NCBI RefSeq assembly: GCF_900090275.1
Contig: NZ_LT607755.1
Span: 310,001-374,000 of the forward strand
Reading direction: 5' to 3'
Length of the DNA stretch: 64,000 nt
DNA from: Micromonospora zamorensis
GTDB lineage: Bacteria; Actinomycetota; Actinomycetes; Mycobacteriales; Micromonosporaceae
Both the position numbers and the translations under genes were made by a program. Numbering within the stretch: position 1 is the first letter of the stretch; the number at the start of each line of letters is the position of its first letter. Below the pieces are notes generated by a model. It was not told where the DNA came from. It worked only from the letters and a program-made list of their open reading frames with translations, and made no database searches. Shown here one piece after another: positions 16,243-24,204 of this stretch.

Positions 16243-17211
16243 TCAGTCCTTGAGGTCGGGGCTGGGGTCCAGGACCCGGGCGAGCCAGTCGGTCTGGGCG
16301 CGCCGTGCCGCGGCCGACACGCGGACCTCGGGGAACAGCGCCGAGAATCCGTGGAAGCCCCCGGCCCACAGGTGCAACTCGGCCTGGCCACCGGCGGCCC
16401 AGATCCGGGTCGCGTAGCTGACGTCCTCGTCGCGAAAGACCTCGGCGGTCCCGGCGTCGATGTAGGTGGTCGGCAGACCGGACAGGTCGTCCGCCAGCGC
16501 GGGTGAGACGTACGCGGAGACGTTCTGGTCGGTGTGCCCGCCGAGGACGCTGCGCCACCCGAACTCGTTCATCTCCCGGGTCCACACGCCGTCCAGCCCG
16601 CTGTACTGACGGCTGGAGGTGGTGTCGTTGCGGTGATCGAGCATGGGGCACGACAGCAACTGCGCGGCGATGGTCGGGGTGTTGCGGTCGCGAGCCATCA
16701 GCGTGACTCCTGCCGCCAGGCCACCCCCGGCGCTGGCGCCGGCCACGACGATGCGAGCCGGGTCGATGCCGAGGTCCACGGCGTTCTCGGCGACCCAGAG
16801 CAGGCCCTGGTAGCAGTCGTCGACCAGCGTCGTACCGGTTGCCTCCGGCGCCAGCCGGTAGTCCACAGTGATCACGACGGCGCCGAACCGGTCGAGCCAT
16901 TCCAGCGGGACATCGATGTTCGAGAAGCGGTCGCCCCACATCATTCCGCCGCCGTGGATCCAGTAGACGCAGGGAGCGCCGGCGGCGCGATCGGTGGGGC
17001 TGAGGATGGACAGCGGGATCGGCGTCCCGTCACTGGCGGGAACGGTGACCTCGCGCCGCTCGACCGCACGGCCTTCCAGTTGGCTGTCGATCGACGGTTG
17101 GGGGAAGTGGCGCAGCTGCTCGATCACCTCGGGGCCGAGGGGTGGCATCGGCGGCAGTTCGGCCAGGGGTACGAGCAACTCGGGGTCGATGCCGGGTCGG
17201 GGGAGGTTCAT
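16243..17211 (-). CDS. Alpha/beta hydrolase, hormone-sensitive lipase family
   Basis: 322 residues from the ATG at 17211, behind an AGGA about 9 bases upstream; the frame is open further but the extension is not protein-like. Features of the HSL/bacterial esterase family: oxyanion motif WIHGGGMMWG (HGGG), VVITVDYRLAPE, nucleophile elbow GASAGGG with the catalytic serine, and a late Asp (YIDAGTAEVFRDE) and His (GGFHGFS). It likely hydrolyses short-chain esters in the cytosol. It lies 50 bases after a small monooxygenase gene on the same strand, both divergent from an AraC-type regulator, suggesting one controlled detoxification or catabolic operon. Confidence 0.88.
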   Translation of the reverse strand: MNLPRPGIDPELLVPLAELPPMPPLGPEVIEQLRHFPQPSIDSQLEGRAVERREVTVPASDGTPIPLSILSPTDRAAGAPCVYWIHGGGMMWGDRFSNIDVPLEWLDRFGAVVITVDYRLAPEATGTTLVDDCYQGLLWVAENAVDLGIDPARIVVAGASAGGGLAAGVTLMARDRNTPTIAAQLLSCPMLDHRNDTTSSRQYSGLDGVWTREMNEFGWRSVLGGHTDQNVSAYVSPALADDLSGLPTTYIDAGTAEVFRDEDVSYATRIWAAGGQAELHLWAGGFHGFSALFPEVRVSAAARRAQTDWLARVLDPSPDLKD

Positions 17212-17261
17212 CGCGGATCCTTTCGCTGACACGGTCAGGGCTGATCGGTGCGGTCGCCGGT

Positions 17262-17567
17262 TCAGAAGGTCGCCTTGCCGCCGACCGGCACCGCGTCGGT
17301 GTACGCCGAGTCGCCGGCCAGCAGCGGCTGAAGCTTCGCGACGAGGGCCTGCGCCTGCTCGCCGGCGAAGAACGCGCTGTGCGCCTCGGCGCTGGTCCAG
17401 CCTTCGATGACGTGGACGACGTCGCGGTCGGACGCCGAGCGGGACACCAGGAAGACCACGCAGTCGTCGTGCGGCAGGGACGGTGCGTCCAGCAACAACT
17501 GGATCAGCTCGTCCGCCTTGCCCGGCTGAGCGGTCATGGTGGCCTGGAACCCGTGGTGGACAGACAT
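17262..17567 (-). CDS. Antibiotic biosynthesis (quinol) monooxygenase, ABM family
   Basis: 101 residues with the ABM dimeric alpha/beta barrel pattern: N-terminal strand HHGFQATMTAQPGKADELIQLL (shown in part as QPGKADELIQLL), central VVFLVSRSASDRDVVHVIEGW and the helix AHSAFFAGEQAQALV. These cofactor-free enzymes oxidise quinols or aromatic polyketides. It is first in a likely two-gene operon with an HSL-family hydrolase and is divergent from an AraC-type regulator that probably controls it. Confidence 0.8.
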   Translation of the reverse strand: MSVHHGFQATMTAQPGKADELIQLLLDAPSLPHDDCVVFLVSRSASDRDVVHVIEGWTSAEAHSAFFAGEQAQALVAKLQPLLAGDSAYTDAVPVGGKATF

Positions 17568-17724
17568 CGTGGATACTCCTAATCGTCGAGCTGCGCTGCG
17601 CTCTTTGGGAAACTGACACTCCTATGGAAGCGCATTTACCAGCAGAAACGTTAGAAGGATGCTCGCTAACACTTGCCTGATCCTCTCGTTGTGGCGAGGA
17701 TCGGTCCTGTGTTTCAATCGGGTC

Positions 17725-18630
17725 GTGGACCTCGACGAGCTGCGGGCACTGCTGGCCCGGCACGCGCGACCGGACATGAGCACCACCATCGAGGGGGTGC
17801 TGATCTCAAGGGTCGATCAGCAGACGGCACCGACCACGTCGATGTCGGGCACCGTGCTGGCACTCATCGCTCAAGGCGCCAAACAGATGGCGCTGGGCGA
17901 CCGCGTGTACGAGTACCGCGCCGGCCAGTACCTTGTCGCGTCGGTCGACCTGCCGGTCACCGGCCGCTTCACGCAGGCAAGCGCCGACGCGCCGGCTCTG
18001 GGGTTCGGGCTGGTGCTACACCCGGCCATGGTCGCGGAGCTGCTGCTGCAGGCGGCGCCCGGCGACCTTCCGCCCCTGGCTGGGCCGACGCCGTCGGGGC
18101 TGCTGGTCAGCGACGCTCCCGACGAGCTCGGCGACGCGGTGATCCGACTGCTTCGCCTGCTGGACCGACCCAGGGACGTCACGGTGCTCGCGCCCCTGAT
18201 CAAGCGGGAGATCCTGTGGCGGCTGCTCACCGGGGAGCAGGGTGCGGCCGTACGGCAGCTCGGTCTGGCCGACAGCAGCCTCAGTCACATCGCCCGGGCG
18301 GTCCGGTGGATCCGCGACCACTTTGCGCAGCCGTTCCGGGTGGAGGATCTGGCACGGCTGACCGGAATGAGCGTGTCGGCGTTCTATCGCAACTTCCAGG
18401 CAGTGACCGCGATGAGTCCGATCCAGTTCCAGAAGCAGATCCGACTGCAGGAGGCGCGGCTCCTGCTCGCCACGCACCCCAACGACGTCACCGGGGTGGG
18501 CATCCGAGTTGGCTACGAGAGCCCGTCACAGTTCAGCCGCGAATATCGTCGTCAGTTCGGCGCGCCTCCCAGCCAGGACGCCACCCGCCTGCGGGGCACC
18601 ATCCGAGCCGAGGTGCCGGCGGTCGTCTGA
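17725..18630 (+). CDS. AraC-family transcriptional regulator
   Basis: 301 residues from GTG at 17725, chosen because homologs of this subfamily begin near DLDELRALLARHA; an ATG at 17659 would add 22 residues that look unlike the family. Residues 1-180 form the cupin-like AraC N-terminal domain (RPDMSTTIEGVLISR, LIAQGAKQMALGD, LPVTGRFTQA). Residues about 190-295 hold the paired HTH (FRVEDLARLTGMSVSAFYRNF, in part LARLTGMSVSAFYRNF; then VGIRVGYESPSQFSREYRR). It is transcribed away from the ABM monooxygenase and hydrolase genes, its probable targets. Confidence 0.88.
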   Translation: MDLDELRALLARHARPDMSTTIEGVLISRVDQQTAPTTSMSGTVLALIAQGAKQMALGDRVYEYRAGQYLVASVDLPVTGRFTQASADAPALGFGLVLHPAMVAELLLQAAPGDLPPLAGPTPSGLLVSDAPDELGDAVIRLLRLLDRPRDVTVLAPLIKREILWRLLTGEQGAAVRQLGLADSSLSHIARAVRWIRDHFAQPFRVEDLARLTGMSVSAFYRNFQAVTAMSPIQFQKQIRLQEARLLLATHPNDVTGVGIRVGYESPSQFSREYRRQFGAPPSQDATRLRGTIRAEVPAVV

Positions 18631-18665
18631 CCGTCAGCGTTCACCTGGGCGCCCAGACGACAGCC

Positions 18666-18699
18666 GACGGGCGCCGCCACAGCCGTGGCGGCGCCCGTC
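18666..18699. terminator. Perfect 15-bp bidirectional hairpin
   Basis: Arms 18666-18680 and 18685-18699 are perfectly complementary GC-rich 15-mers around the loop AGCC, between the ends of the AraC-type gene and the convergent ABC permease gene. Strong factor-independent terminator geometry without a U-tract, as usual in high-GC actinobacteria. Confidence 0.8.
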
Positions 18700-18717
18700 G
18701 AACGGGTCGGGGCCGGG

Positions 18718-19575
18718 TCAGCGGCGGTTGTACCGGTGCATGGTCAGGGTGCCGAAGACGACCAGGAAGCCGGCGCTCCAGACCAGCAACCACATCGTGG
18801 CCGACGGGTCCGAATCGCCGCTCATCGCCCCACGGATAGCCGCGACCAGCTGCGTCACCGGGTTGACCTTCACGAACGCCTGGAGCCAGCCGGGCATCGT
18901 GCTCGGGTCGACGAAGACGTTGCTCAGGAACGTCAGCGGGAACAGCACCATCATGCTGACGCCCATCACCGACTTCTCGCTGCGCAGGATCAGCCCGAAG
19001 AACGTCCACACCCAGGAGAAGGCGAACGAGAAGACCACCAGCAACCCGATCCCGACGGCCACGCCGACGACCCCGCCGGCGGGCCGGAAGCCGAGCGCCA
19101 GCCCCAGGCCCAGGATCACCAGGGCGGCGAGGATGTAGCGCAGTACGTCGCCGAAGATCATGCCGACCAGGGCGGACGGACGCCAGACGGGCAGTGTCCG
19201 GAACCGGTCGAAGATGCCCTTCTCGATGTCGGTGTTGAGGCCGACGCCGGTGTACATGGTGATCATCACGACGCTGGTCACCATGATGCCGGGCAGGAAG
19301 AACTGCAGATACTCGCGCGGGCTGCCGGCGAGGGCGCCACCGAACAGGTACGTGAACATCAGCACCATGATGATCGGGAACGCGGTGACGTCGAAGAGCT
19401 GCTCCGGCACGTGTTTGATCTTCAGCATGGCCCGCCAGCCGAAGGTGAGCGACGCGCCCAGCGCGCTGGGTCGGGGCGGTCGGGTGCCGGGCGCGAGCAC
19501 TGTCGCCAGCGCGTCGGCGGACGGGACGTAGACGGACGGCGCCCGTTCGGTCGTGGTGGTCGTGGTGTCGCTCAT
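18718..19575 (-). CDS. ABC-2 type permease, DrrB-like
   Basis: 285 residues with six predicted membrane segments (for example [94 protein letters not shown]). The [10 protein letters not shown] region and the late [19 protein letters not shown] are characteristic of DrrB/NodJ-type exporters of antibiotics and lipids. The start overlaps the stop of the ATPase gene by four bases (ATGA), giving a DrrAB pair. A perfect hairpin follows the stop. Confidence 0.88.
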   Translation of the reverse strand: MSDTTTTTTERAPSVYVPSADALATVLAPGTRPPRPSALGASLTFGWRAMLKIKHVPEQLFDVTAFPIIMVLMFTYLFGGALAGSPREYLQFFLPGIMVTSVVMITMYTGVGLNTDIEKGIFDRFRTLPVWRPSALVGMIFGDVLRYILAALVILGLGLALGFRPAGGVVGVAVGIGLLVVFSFAFSWVWTFFGLILRSEKSVMGVSMMVLFPLTFLSNVFVDPSTMPGWLQAFVKVNPVTQLVAAIRGAMSGDSDPSATMWLLVWSAGFLVVFGTLTMHRYNRR

Positions 19576-20585
19576 CGGGCTGCCTCCAGCTCGTTGTCCG
19601 GCTCGCCGGCCGGCACGGCGGGGTGATCGGTCAGGGCCAGGAAGACCTCGTCGAGGCTCGGCTGGCCAAGGGAGAAGTTGTCCACGACGATGCCGGCACG
19701 GGCCAGCTCGCCGAGCGCGCGCGAGGCCTGGGCGCTGGCGTCGAGGTCGGTGCCGGCCTCACCGACGCGGGCGGTCAACGCCACCGGGTCGGCGGCGAGC
19801 TGCACCGGCACGCCGAGCGCCTCCCGGAGCACCCTCTCCGCCTCCGGCCGCTGGCCGGGATCGCGCAGTCGCAGGTGGACGGTGCCGGAGCCGATCGACG
19901 ACTTCAACTCACCCGGGGTGCCCTCCGCGATCACCCGGCCGTGGTCGACGACCGCGATCCGACCGGCGAGCTGGTCGGCCTCGTCGAGGTACTGGGTGGT
20001 CAGCAGCACCGTGGTGCCGTGCGACACCACCGCCCGGACGATCTCCCACACCTGGTTGCGGCTGCGCGGGTCGAGGCCGGTCGTCGGCTCGTCGAGGAAG
20101 AGCAGGTCGGGCGTGTTCAGGATGCTGGCGGCGATGTCGATGCGCCGCCGCATCCCACCCGAGTACTTCTTCACCTGGCGGTCGCTCGCCTCGGTCAGTC
20201 CGAACGCGGCGAGCAGGGCCGCCGCGCGCTCCCGGGCGGCCGGCTTGCGCAGACCGAGCAGGCGGGCGAGGAGCACCAGATTCTCCGTACCGGTCAGGTC
20301 CTCGTCGACCGAGGCGTACTGGCCGGTGAGGCTGACCCGGGACCGGACCTTGTCGGCCTCGGTGACCACGTCGTGGCCGAAGACCCGGGCCGAACCGCCG
20401 TCGGGGCGCAGCAACGTCGCGAGCACCCGGACCGCTGTGGTCTTGCCCGCCCCGTTGGGGCCGAGCAGACCGTAGACGGTGCCGGCGGGCACCTGAAGGT
20501 CGATCCCGGCCAGAGCCCGGGTGTCCCCGAACGAGCGGGTGAGCCCCTCGGCCTCGATGGCCAGGCCGGTGGTGCGTCTACTCAT
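19572..20585 (-). CDS. ABC transporter ATP-binding protein, DrrA-like
   Basis: 337 residues. Walker [12 protein letters not shown] (about 40-50), signature KYSGGMRRR (about 142), Walker [17 protein letters not shown] (about 162) and an H-loop region are all present. The C-terminal 100 residues ([17 protein letters not shown] onward, ending near FLALTDHPA) match the DrrA extension that regulates the exporter. It energises the overlapping DrrB-like permease, most likely exporting a hydrophobic drug or lipid across the membrane. An FMN reductase gene lies 27 bases upstream on the same strand. Confidence 0.9.
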   Translation of the reverse strand: MSRRTTGLAIEAEGLTRSFGDTRALAGIDLQVPAGTVYGLLGPNGAGKTTAVRVLATLLRPDGGSARVFGHDVVTEADKVRSRVSLTGQYASVDEDLTGTENLVLLARLLGLRKPAARERAAALLAAFGLTEASDRQVKKYSGGMRRRIDIAASILNTPDLLFLDEPTTGLDPRSRNQVWEIVRAVVSHGTTVLLTTQYLDEADQLAGRIAVVDHGRVIAEGTPGELKSSIGSGTVHLRLRDPGQRPEAERVLREALGVPVQLAADPVALTARVGEAGTDLDASAQASRALGELARAGIVVDNFSLGQPSLDEVFLALTDHPAVPAGEPDNELEAAR

Positions 20586-20612
20586 GATCCTTACCTTTCG
20601 TGTTGGACGTGT

Positions 20613-21170
20613 TCAGGAGACGTACGGTCGAGCCGCCCGGGCGTCGCGCAGGGCCAGACCCCACCAGCGGAGCTGGTCGAGCAGGACGCTGGCGTCCCGG
20701 CGTAGCTCGTCGGTGCACTGCGGTGTCGGCTCGCCGCCGAGCAGGTCGATCCCGACGACGTCACGCACCGTCATCGCGTGCAGCGCCGTGAAGACGGTGC
20801 GGAGCTGGTCGACCGCGTACCGGCCGGTGGACCGACAGCCGTACGACACGAAACCGACCGGTTTGGCCTGCCACTCGTCGTACGCGTAGTCGATGGCTTG
20901 TTTCAGCGGTGCGGGGAAGCTGTGGTTGTACTCGGGGGTGACCACGACGAACGCGTCCGCTCGACCCACCTCGCGGACGAACGCCCGGATCGACGCGGTC
21001 GGTTCGGCGGGGTAGCTGGCCGGGAAGTCGTACTCGGTCAGGTCAACGACGGTCACCGCCAGGTCGTCGTGCCGCGCGGCCTGTTCGGTGAACCAGCTGG
21101 TGACCCGGTCGCCGGCCCGCCCCTCCCGGGTGCTGCCGATGATCACGGCGATCCTGAGCGGTGTCATCAT
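20613..21170 (-). CDS. NAD(P)H-dependent FMN reductase (flavodoxin-like)
   Basis: 185 residues. The FMN-binding loop is GSTREGRAGDRV (about 12-23), and the family motif TPEYNHSFPAPLKQAIDY is present in the usual place (seen as TPEYNHSFPAPLK), with SYGCRSTGRYAV after it. Such enzymes reduce FMN or quinones with NAD(P)H in the cytosol. A GGGAGGGGG precedes the paired Met codons at the start. It heads a likely three-gene operon with the DrrAB-type exporter, suggesting redox detoxification plus efflux (inference). Confidence 0.88.
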   Translation of the reverse strand: MMTPLRIAVIIGSTREGRAGDRVTSWFTEQAARHDDLAVTVVDLTEYDFPASYPAEPTASIRAFVREVGRADAFVVVTPEYNHSFPAPLKQAIDYAYDEWQAKPVGFVSYGCRSTGRYAVDQLRTVFTALHAMTVRDVVGIDLLGGEPTPQCTDELRRDASVLLDQLRWWGLALRDARAARPYVS

Positions 21171-21218
21171 CCCCCTCCCGAGTTGTCGGTTCCACCTCTT
21201 CGGCGCGAGAAAGCAGCA

Positions 21219-21251
21219 CGCCGCCCGCTAGATCGGATCTAGCGGGCGGCG
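21219..21251. promoter_or_regulatory. Perfect 15-bp palindrome in a divergent intergenic region
   Basis: Arms 21219-21233 and 21237-21251 are perfect complements around CGG, with TTT after the right arm. It sits between two genes transcribed away from each other (FMN reductase and GNAT), where a terminator is not expected. It could be an operator for both promoters, a 5-prime UTR hairpin, or a terminator left from an upstream gene. Confidence 0.5.
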
Positions 21252-21311
21252 TTTCGGGGCGGAATGTCAGTGGGGTCGGCTTGACTGTGGTCGACGGACA
21301 GGGGAGTGGGC

Positions 21312-21827
21312 ATGGCACAGGTACGCATCGCACCGTGGGACGAGGACGACCTCGACCTGCTGCGGGAGCTCAACTCACCGGACACCCGCAAGCACACCGG
21401 CGGCCCGGAGACCGACGAGCAGGTGCTCGCCCGGCACGACCGGTACGTGCACTTCGCCGGGACCGGACAGGGCGCGATGTTCACGCTGGTGCTGCCGGAC
21501 GGCGTGCGGGCCGGCAGTGTCGGCTACTGGGGCCGCGACTGGCACGACCGACCGGTCTACGAGCTGGGCTGGGCGGTGCTGCCCTCTCACCGGGGGCAGG
21601 GGCTGGCGACCGTCGCGGTGCGGGCGGTCATCGACGTGTTGCGCGCTCGGCAGGACCGGCGCTACGCCCACGCCTACCCCTCGGTCGACAATCCCGCCTC
21701 GAACGCGGTCTGCCGCAAGGCCGGTTTCACACTGCTCGGCGAGACGGACTTCGAATACCCGCCGGGGCAGCTGATGCGCGCCAACGACTGGCAGCTCGAC
21801 CTGACCGCCCCACCGACCGCAAGCTGA
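21312..21827 (+). CDS. GNAT-family N-acetyltransferase
   Basis: 171 residues from the ATG at 21312, five bases after GGGGAG (21301-21306); a GTG at 21306 is part of that ribosome binding site. Motif A is SHRGQGLATVAVRAV (HRGQGLA at 93-99), preceded by the strand YELGWAVLP; YPSVDNPASNAVCRKAGF is the motif B helix. This is the RimJ/RimL-like branch that acetylates protein N-termini or small amines; the actual substrate is unknown. Confidence 0.87.
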   Translation: MAQVRIAPWDEDDLDLLRELNSPDTRKHTGGPETDEQVLARHDRYVHFAGTGQGAMFTLVLPDGVRAGSVGYWGRDWHDRPVYELGWAVLPSHRGQGLATVAVRAVIDVLRARQDRRYAHAYPSVDNPASNAVCRKAGFTLLGETDFEYPPGQLMRANDWQLDLTAPPTAS

Positions 21828-21852
21828 GGTCGGCGGGGCGGCCGGTGACCGG

Positions 21853-22839
21853 TCACCAGGTGGTGTCGAGGCGGTGCCGTTGCTCGGCGGTCAGCTCCAG
21901 CTCGACCGCTGCCAGGCTCTCCTCCAGTTGCGCCACCGACGAGGCGCCCACCAGCGGGATGGACGGCAGCTCACCGCCCAGCAGCCAGGCGAGCACCACC
22001 TGGTTGACCGTCGCGCCGCTCTGCCCGGCCACCTCCCGCAGCGCGGCCAGTCGCCGGGGCGCGCTCGGCAGGTCGTACGCCGAGCTGAGCGGCTTGTCCG
22101 CCCGGGTGAACGCCCCCTTGAGCAGCGGCGAGTACGCCACCAGGGTCAAGTCGGGCTCGGCACGCAGGTAGCTGAGCAGGTCACCGCTGACGCCACCCGG
22201 CTCGCCGTCCGGGTCCAACTCGCTGATCAGGTCGGTGCGGTTCGGCAGGTAACTGCGCTGGTACTGGAGCACCTCGTACCCCGGCAGGCCTGCGGCGGCG
22301 GCCAACGCCCGGGCCCGCTCCACCCGCCAGGCCCGGTGGTTGCTCGCGCCCAGCAGGCCCACCGTGCCCTCGGCGACCAGTTCGGCGAAGCCCTCCACGG
22401 TCTCCTGGAGCGGCACGGTCCGGTCCTCGATGTGTGCGTAGAGCAGGTCCAGTCGCTCCACCCCGAGCCGTTCCCGGCTGCGCTCCGCGGACTCGCGGAT
22501 CACCTTGGCGGAAAGCCCCTCGGCGTTGTCCAGGTAGCTGGTCCCCGGGGCCAGCGGTCGAGCGCCCAGCTTGGTGGCGATGACGATCTCGGCACCGACG
22601 CCCCGGCTGCGCCGCCAACGGCCGAGCAGTTCCTCGCTCTGCCCGCCCTGCCCGCCGTCCACCCAGAACGCGTAGTTGTCCGACGTGTCGATGAACGTGC
22701 CACCGGCCTCGACGTACCGGTCGAGGATCGCGTACGAGGTGGCCTCGTCGGTGGCGCTGCCGAAGAGCATCGCGCCGAGGCTCAGCACGCTGACCTCGCG
22801 CCGGGTCGCCGGGTCAGCGCCGATCGTGCGGTACCGCAT
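21853..22839 (-). CDS. Aldo/keto reductase
   Basis: 328 residues with the (beta/alpha)8 NADPH-dependent reductase pattern: LSLGAMLFGS, catalytic IDTSDNYAF (Asp and Tyr), KLGARPL (Lys), LLYAHIEDR (His), and VGLLGASNHRAWRVE, then VLAWLLGGELPSIPLVGAS near the cofactor site. It resembles the AKR11/AKR12-type general stress reductases of Gram-positive bacteria. A GGAGATCCCC ribosome binding site precedes the ATG. The upstream region holds the remnant of an XRE-type regulator on the other strand. Confidence 0.88.
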   Translation of the reverse strand: MRYRTIGADPATRREVSVLSLGAMLFGSATDEATSYAILDRYVEAGGTFIDTSDNYAFWVDGGQGGQSEELLGRWRRSRGVGAEIVIATKLGARPLAPGTSYLDNAEGLSAKVIRESAERSRERLGVERLDLLYAHIEDRTVPLQETVEGFAELVAEGTVGLLGASNHRAWRVERARALAAAAGLPGYEVLQYQRSYLPNRTDLISELDPDGEPGGVSGDLLSYLRAEPDLTLVAYSPLLKGAFTRADKPLSSAYDLPSAPRRLAALREVAGQSGATVNQVVLAWLLGGELPSIPLVGASSVAQLEESLAAVELELTAEQRHRLDTTW

Positions 22840-22853
22840 GGGGATCTCCTCTC

Positions 22854-23138
22854 GTGCGCCCTACCGGTGGGCGCACGGGTCACCCTGCCGGCTGGAGCGC
22901 ACTCCAGGTCAAGCGCGGGACCTCACCCCGGTTCGCCCGGCTCTGGGCCGAGCACGACGTCGAGGAACGCCGACCGGTCGTCAAACGGGTGCCGCACCCC
23001 GAGCTGGGGCCCTTGGAGTTCGAGTGCCGCGTCCTGCTGGTGCCGGAGACCGACCAGCGCATGATCGTCTACGTTCCCGAGCCCGGGTCGTCGACCCACG
23101 CGGTGTTCCGCCGGATCGCCGAGCGCGTCGGCTCCTGA
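22854..23138 (+). pseudogene. Remnant of an MmyB-type XRE regulator (C-terminal domain only)
   Basis: The frame encodes SPRFARLWAEHDVEERRP, VPHPELGPLEFECRVL and QRMIVYVPEPGSSTHAVFRRI, which is the C-terminal half of the MmyB-like ligand-binding domain found in actinobacterial XRE-family transcription regulators. The HTH and the first half of that domain, normally about 190 residues, are absent: the preceding bases belong to the promoter and start of the divergent aldo/keto reductase. This is best read as the broken tail of a regulator, probably the former controller of a neighbouring reductase gene (inference). The first 13 codons look non-native. Confidence 0.65.
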
Positions 23139-23141
23139 GCA

Positions 23142-23180
23142 CCGGGAACAGCGTGATTGATCCGCCGGGAACAGAGTGAT
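23142..23180 (+). repeat. Direct repeat of a 16-base unit
   Basis: CCGGGAACAGCGTGAT (23142-23157) is followed by CCGGGAACAGAGTGAT (23165-23180), one mismatch, 23-base period. It directly follows the regulator remnant and runs into the hairpin at 23176-23214. It may reflect a small duplication associated with the gene loss. Confidence 0.5.
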
Positions 23181-23214
23181 GCCTCAGGTCATCAAGATGA
23201 CTCTGAGGCATCAC
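23176..23214. terminator. Long hairpin between convergent genes
   Basis: Outer arms of 12 bases (23176-23187 and 23203-23214) and inner arms of 6 bases (23188-23193 and 23196-23201) pair perfectly with one bulged T and a two-base loop. It lies between the regulator remnant and the stop of the convergent aldo/keto reductase. Confidence 0.65.
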
Positions 23215-23252
23215 GCATTCAGGAGACCCGCCCGCCGAGCGGCGGCCTCAGG

Positions 23253-24104
23253 TCAGCGGGGGACGTAGGCGAAGGTGTCCGGGTTGGCGCCCTGCCGCCC
23301 GGCCTCGCCCTTGTTCAGCGCGGTGATCCGCTCCATCGCCGTGTCGTCCAGCTCGAAGTCGAAGATCCGGGTGTTCTCCTCGATCCGCTTCGGCGTGGTC
23401 GACTTCGGGAAGATGATGTCGCCACGCTGCACGTGCCAGCGGAGCACCACCTGCGCCGGGGTCCGGTCGAGCTGACCGGCGATGTCGACCACCGTCGGGT
23501 CGTCCAGCACCTTGCCCTGCGCGATGGGCGACCACGCCTCGGTGAGGATGTTGTGCTCGCGGCCGTAGGCGCGGACCTCGTCGTTGGTGAAGTACGGGTG
23601 CGCCTCGATCTGGTTGACCGCCGGCACGACGTCCGCCTCGGCGGCCAGCCGCTCCAGGTGCGCCACCTGGAAGTTCGACACGCCGATCGAGCGGGCGCGG
23701 CCGTCGCGCTGGAACTCCTCCAGCACCTTCCAGGTCGAGACGTAGTCGCCGTCGTACAGGGTCGGCAACGGCCAGTGGATCAGGAACAGGTCGATGTGGT
23801 CCATCTTCAGCGCCGCGAGCGTCGAGTCGAACGCCTTGCGGGCGTCGTCGGGGCGGTGGAAGCCGTTGTTCAGCTTGCTGGTCACGTACACCGAACCCCG
23901 GTCGAGGCCGGACATCCGGACCGCCTCGCCGACCTCGGCCTCGTTGCCGTACATCTCGGCGGTGTCGATGTGCCGGTAGCCCGTCTCAAGGGCCGTGGTC
24001 ACCGCCGCGACGGTGTCCTTCGGCTCGATCTGGAACACCCCGAAGCCGAGCTGCGGAATGGTGGTGCCGTCGTTCAGGCTGATGTCGGGAATGGTGATTG
24101 CCAC
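23253..24104 (-). CDS. Aldo/keto reductase (2,5-diketo-D-gluconate reductase-like, AKR5)
   Basis: 283 residues. Catalytic tetrad regions are clear: TGYRHIDTAEMYGNE (Asp, Tyr), VTSKLNN (Lys), FLIHWPLP (His). Cofactor-site segments SIGVSNF, VNQIEAHPYF and FPKSTTPKRIEEN (KST in the adenosine 2-prime phosphate pocket, favouring NADPH) follow in order. It likely reduces sugar-derived or small carbonyl substrates. AAGGAG precedes the ATG. It is followed by a long hairpin and preceded by a LysR gene 100 bases upstream on the same strand. Confidence 0.9.
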   Translation of the reverse strand: MAITIPDISLNDGTTIPQLGFGVFQIEPKDTVAAVTTALETGYRHIDTAEMYGNEAEVGEAVRMSGLDRGSVYVTSKLNNGFHRPDDARKAFDSTLAALKMDHIDLFLIHWPLPTLYDGDYVSTWKVLEEFQRDGRARSIGVSNFQVAHLERLAAEADVVPAVNQIEAHPYFTNDEVRAYGREHNILTEAWSPIAQGKVLDDPTVVDIAGQLDRTPAQVVLRWHVQRGDIIFPKSTTPKRIEENTRIFDFELDDTAMERITALNKGEAGRQGANPDTFAYVPR

Positions 24105-24204
24105 TGCGGCTCCTTCGCGTCATCTTCGTTGCCTGTCATCCATACCCGGGTGTGCGGTCGGTGCACCGCCCAAACCGAGGTGACGAGCGCAACGCCGGGA
24201 CTGT

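Noticed and set aside
21844..21857. GGTGACCGGTCACC palindrome as a regulatory site
   Set aside because: A perfect 14-base palindrome, but it overlaps the stop of the aldo/keto reductase between convergent genes and is short enough to be chance in this GC context.
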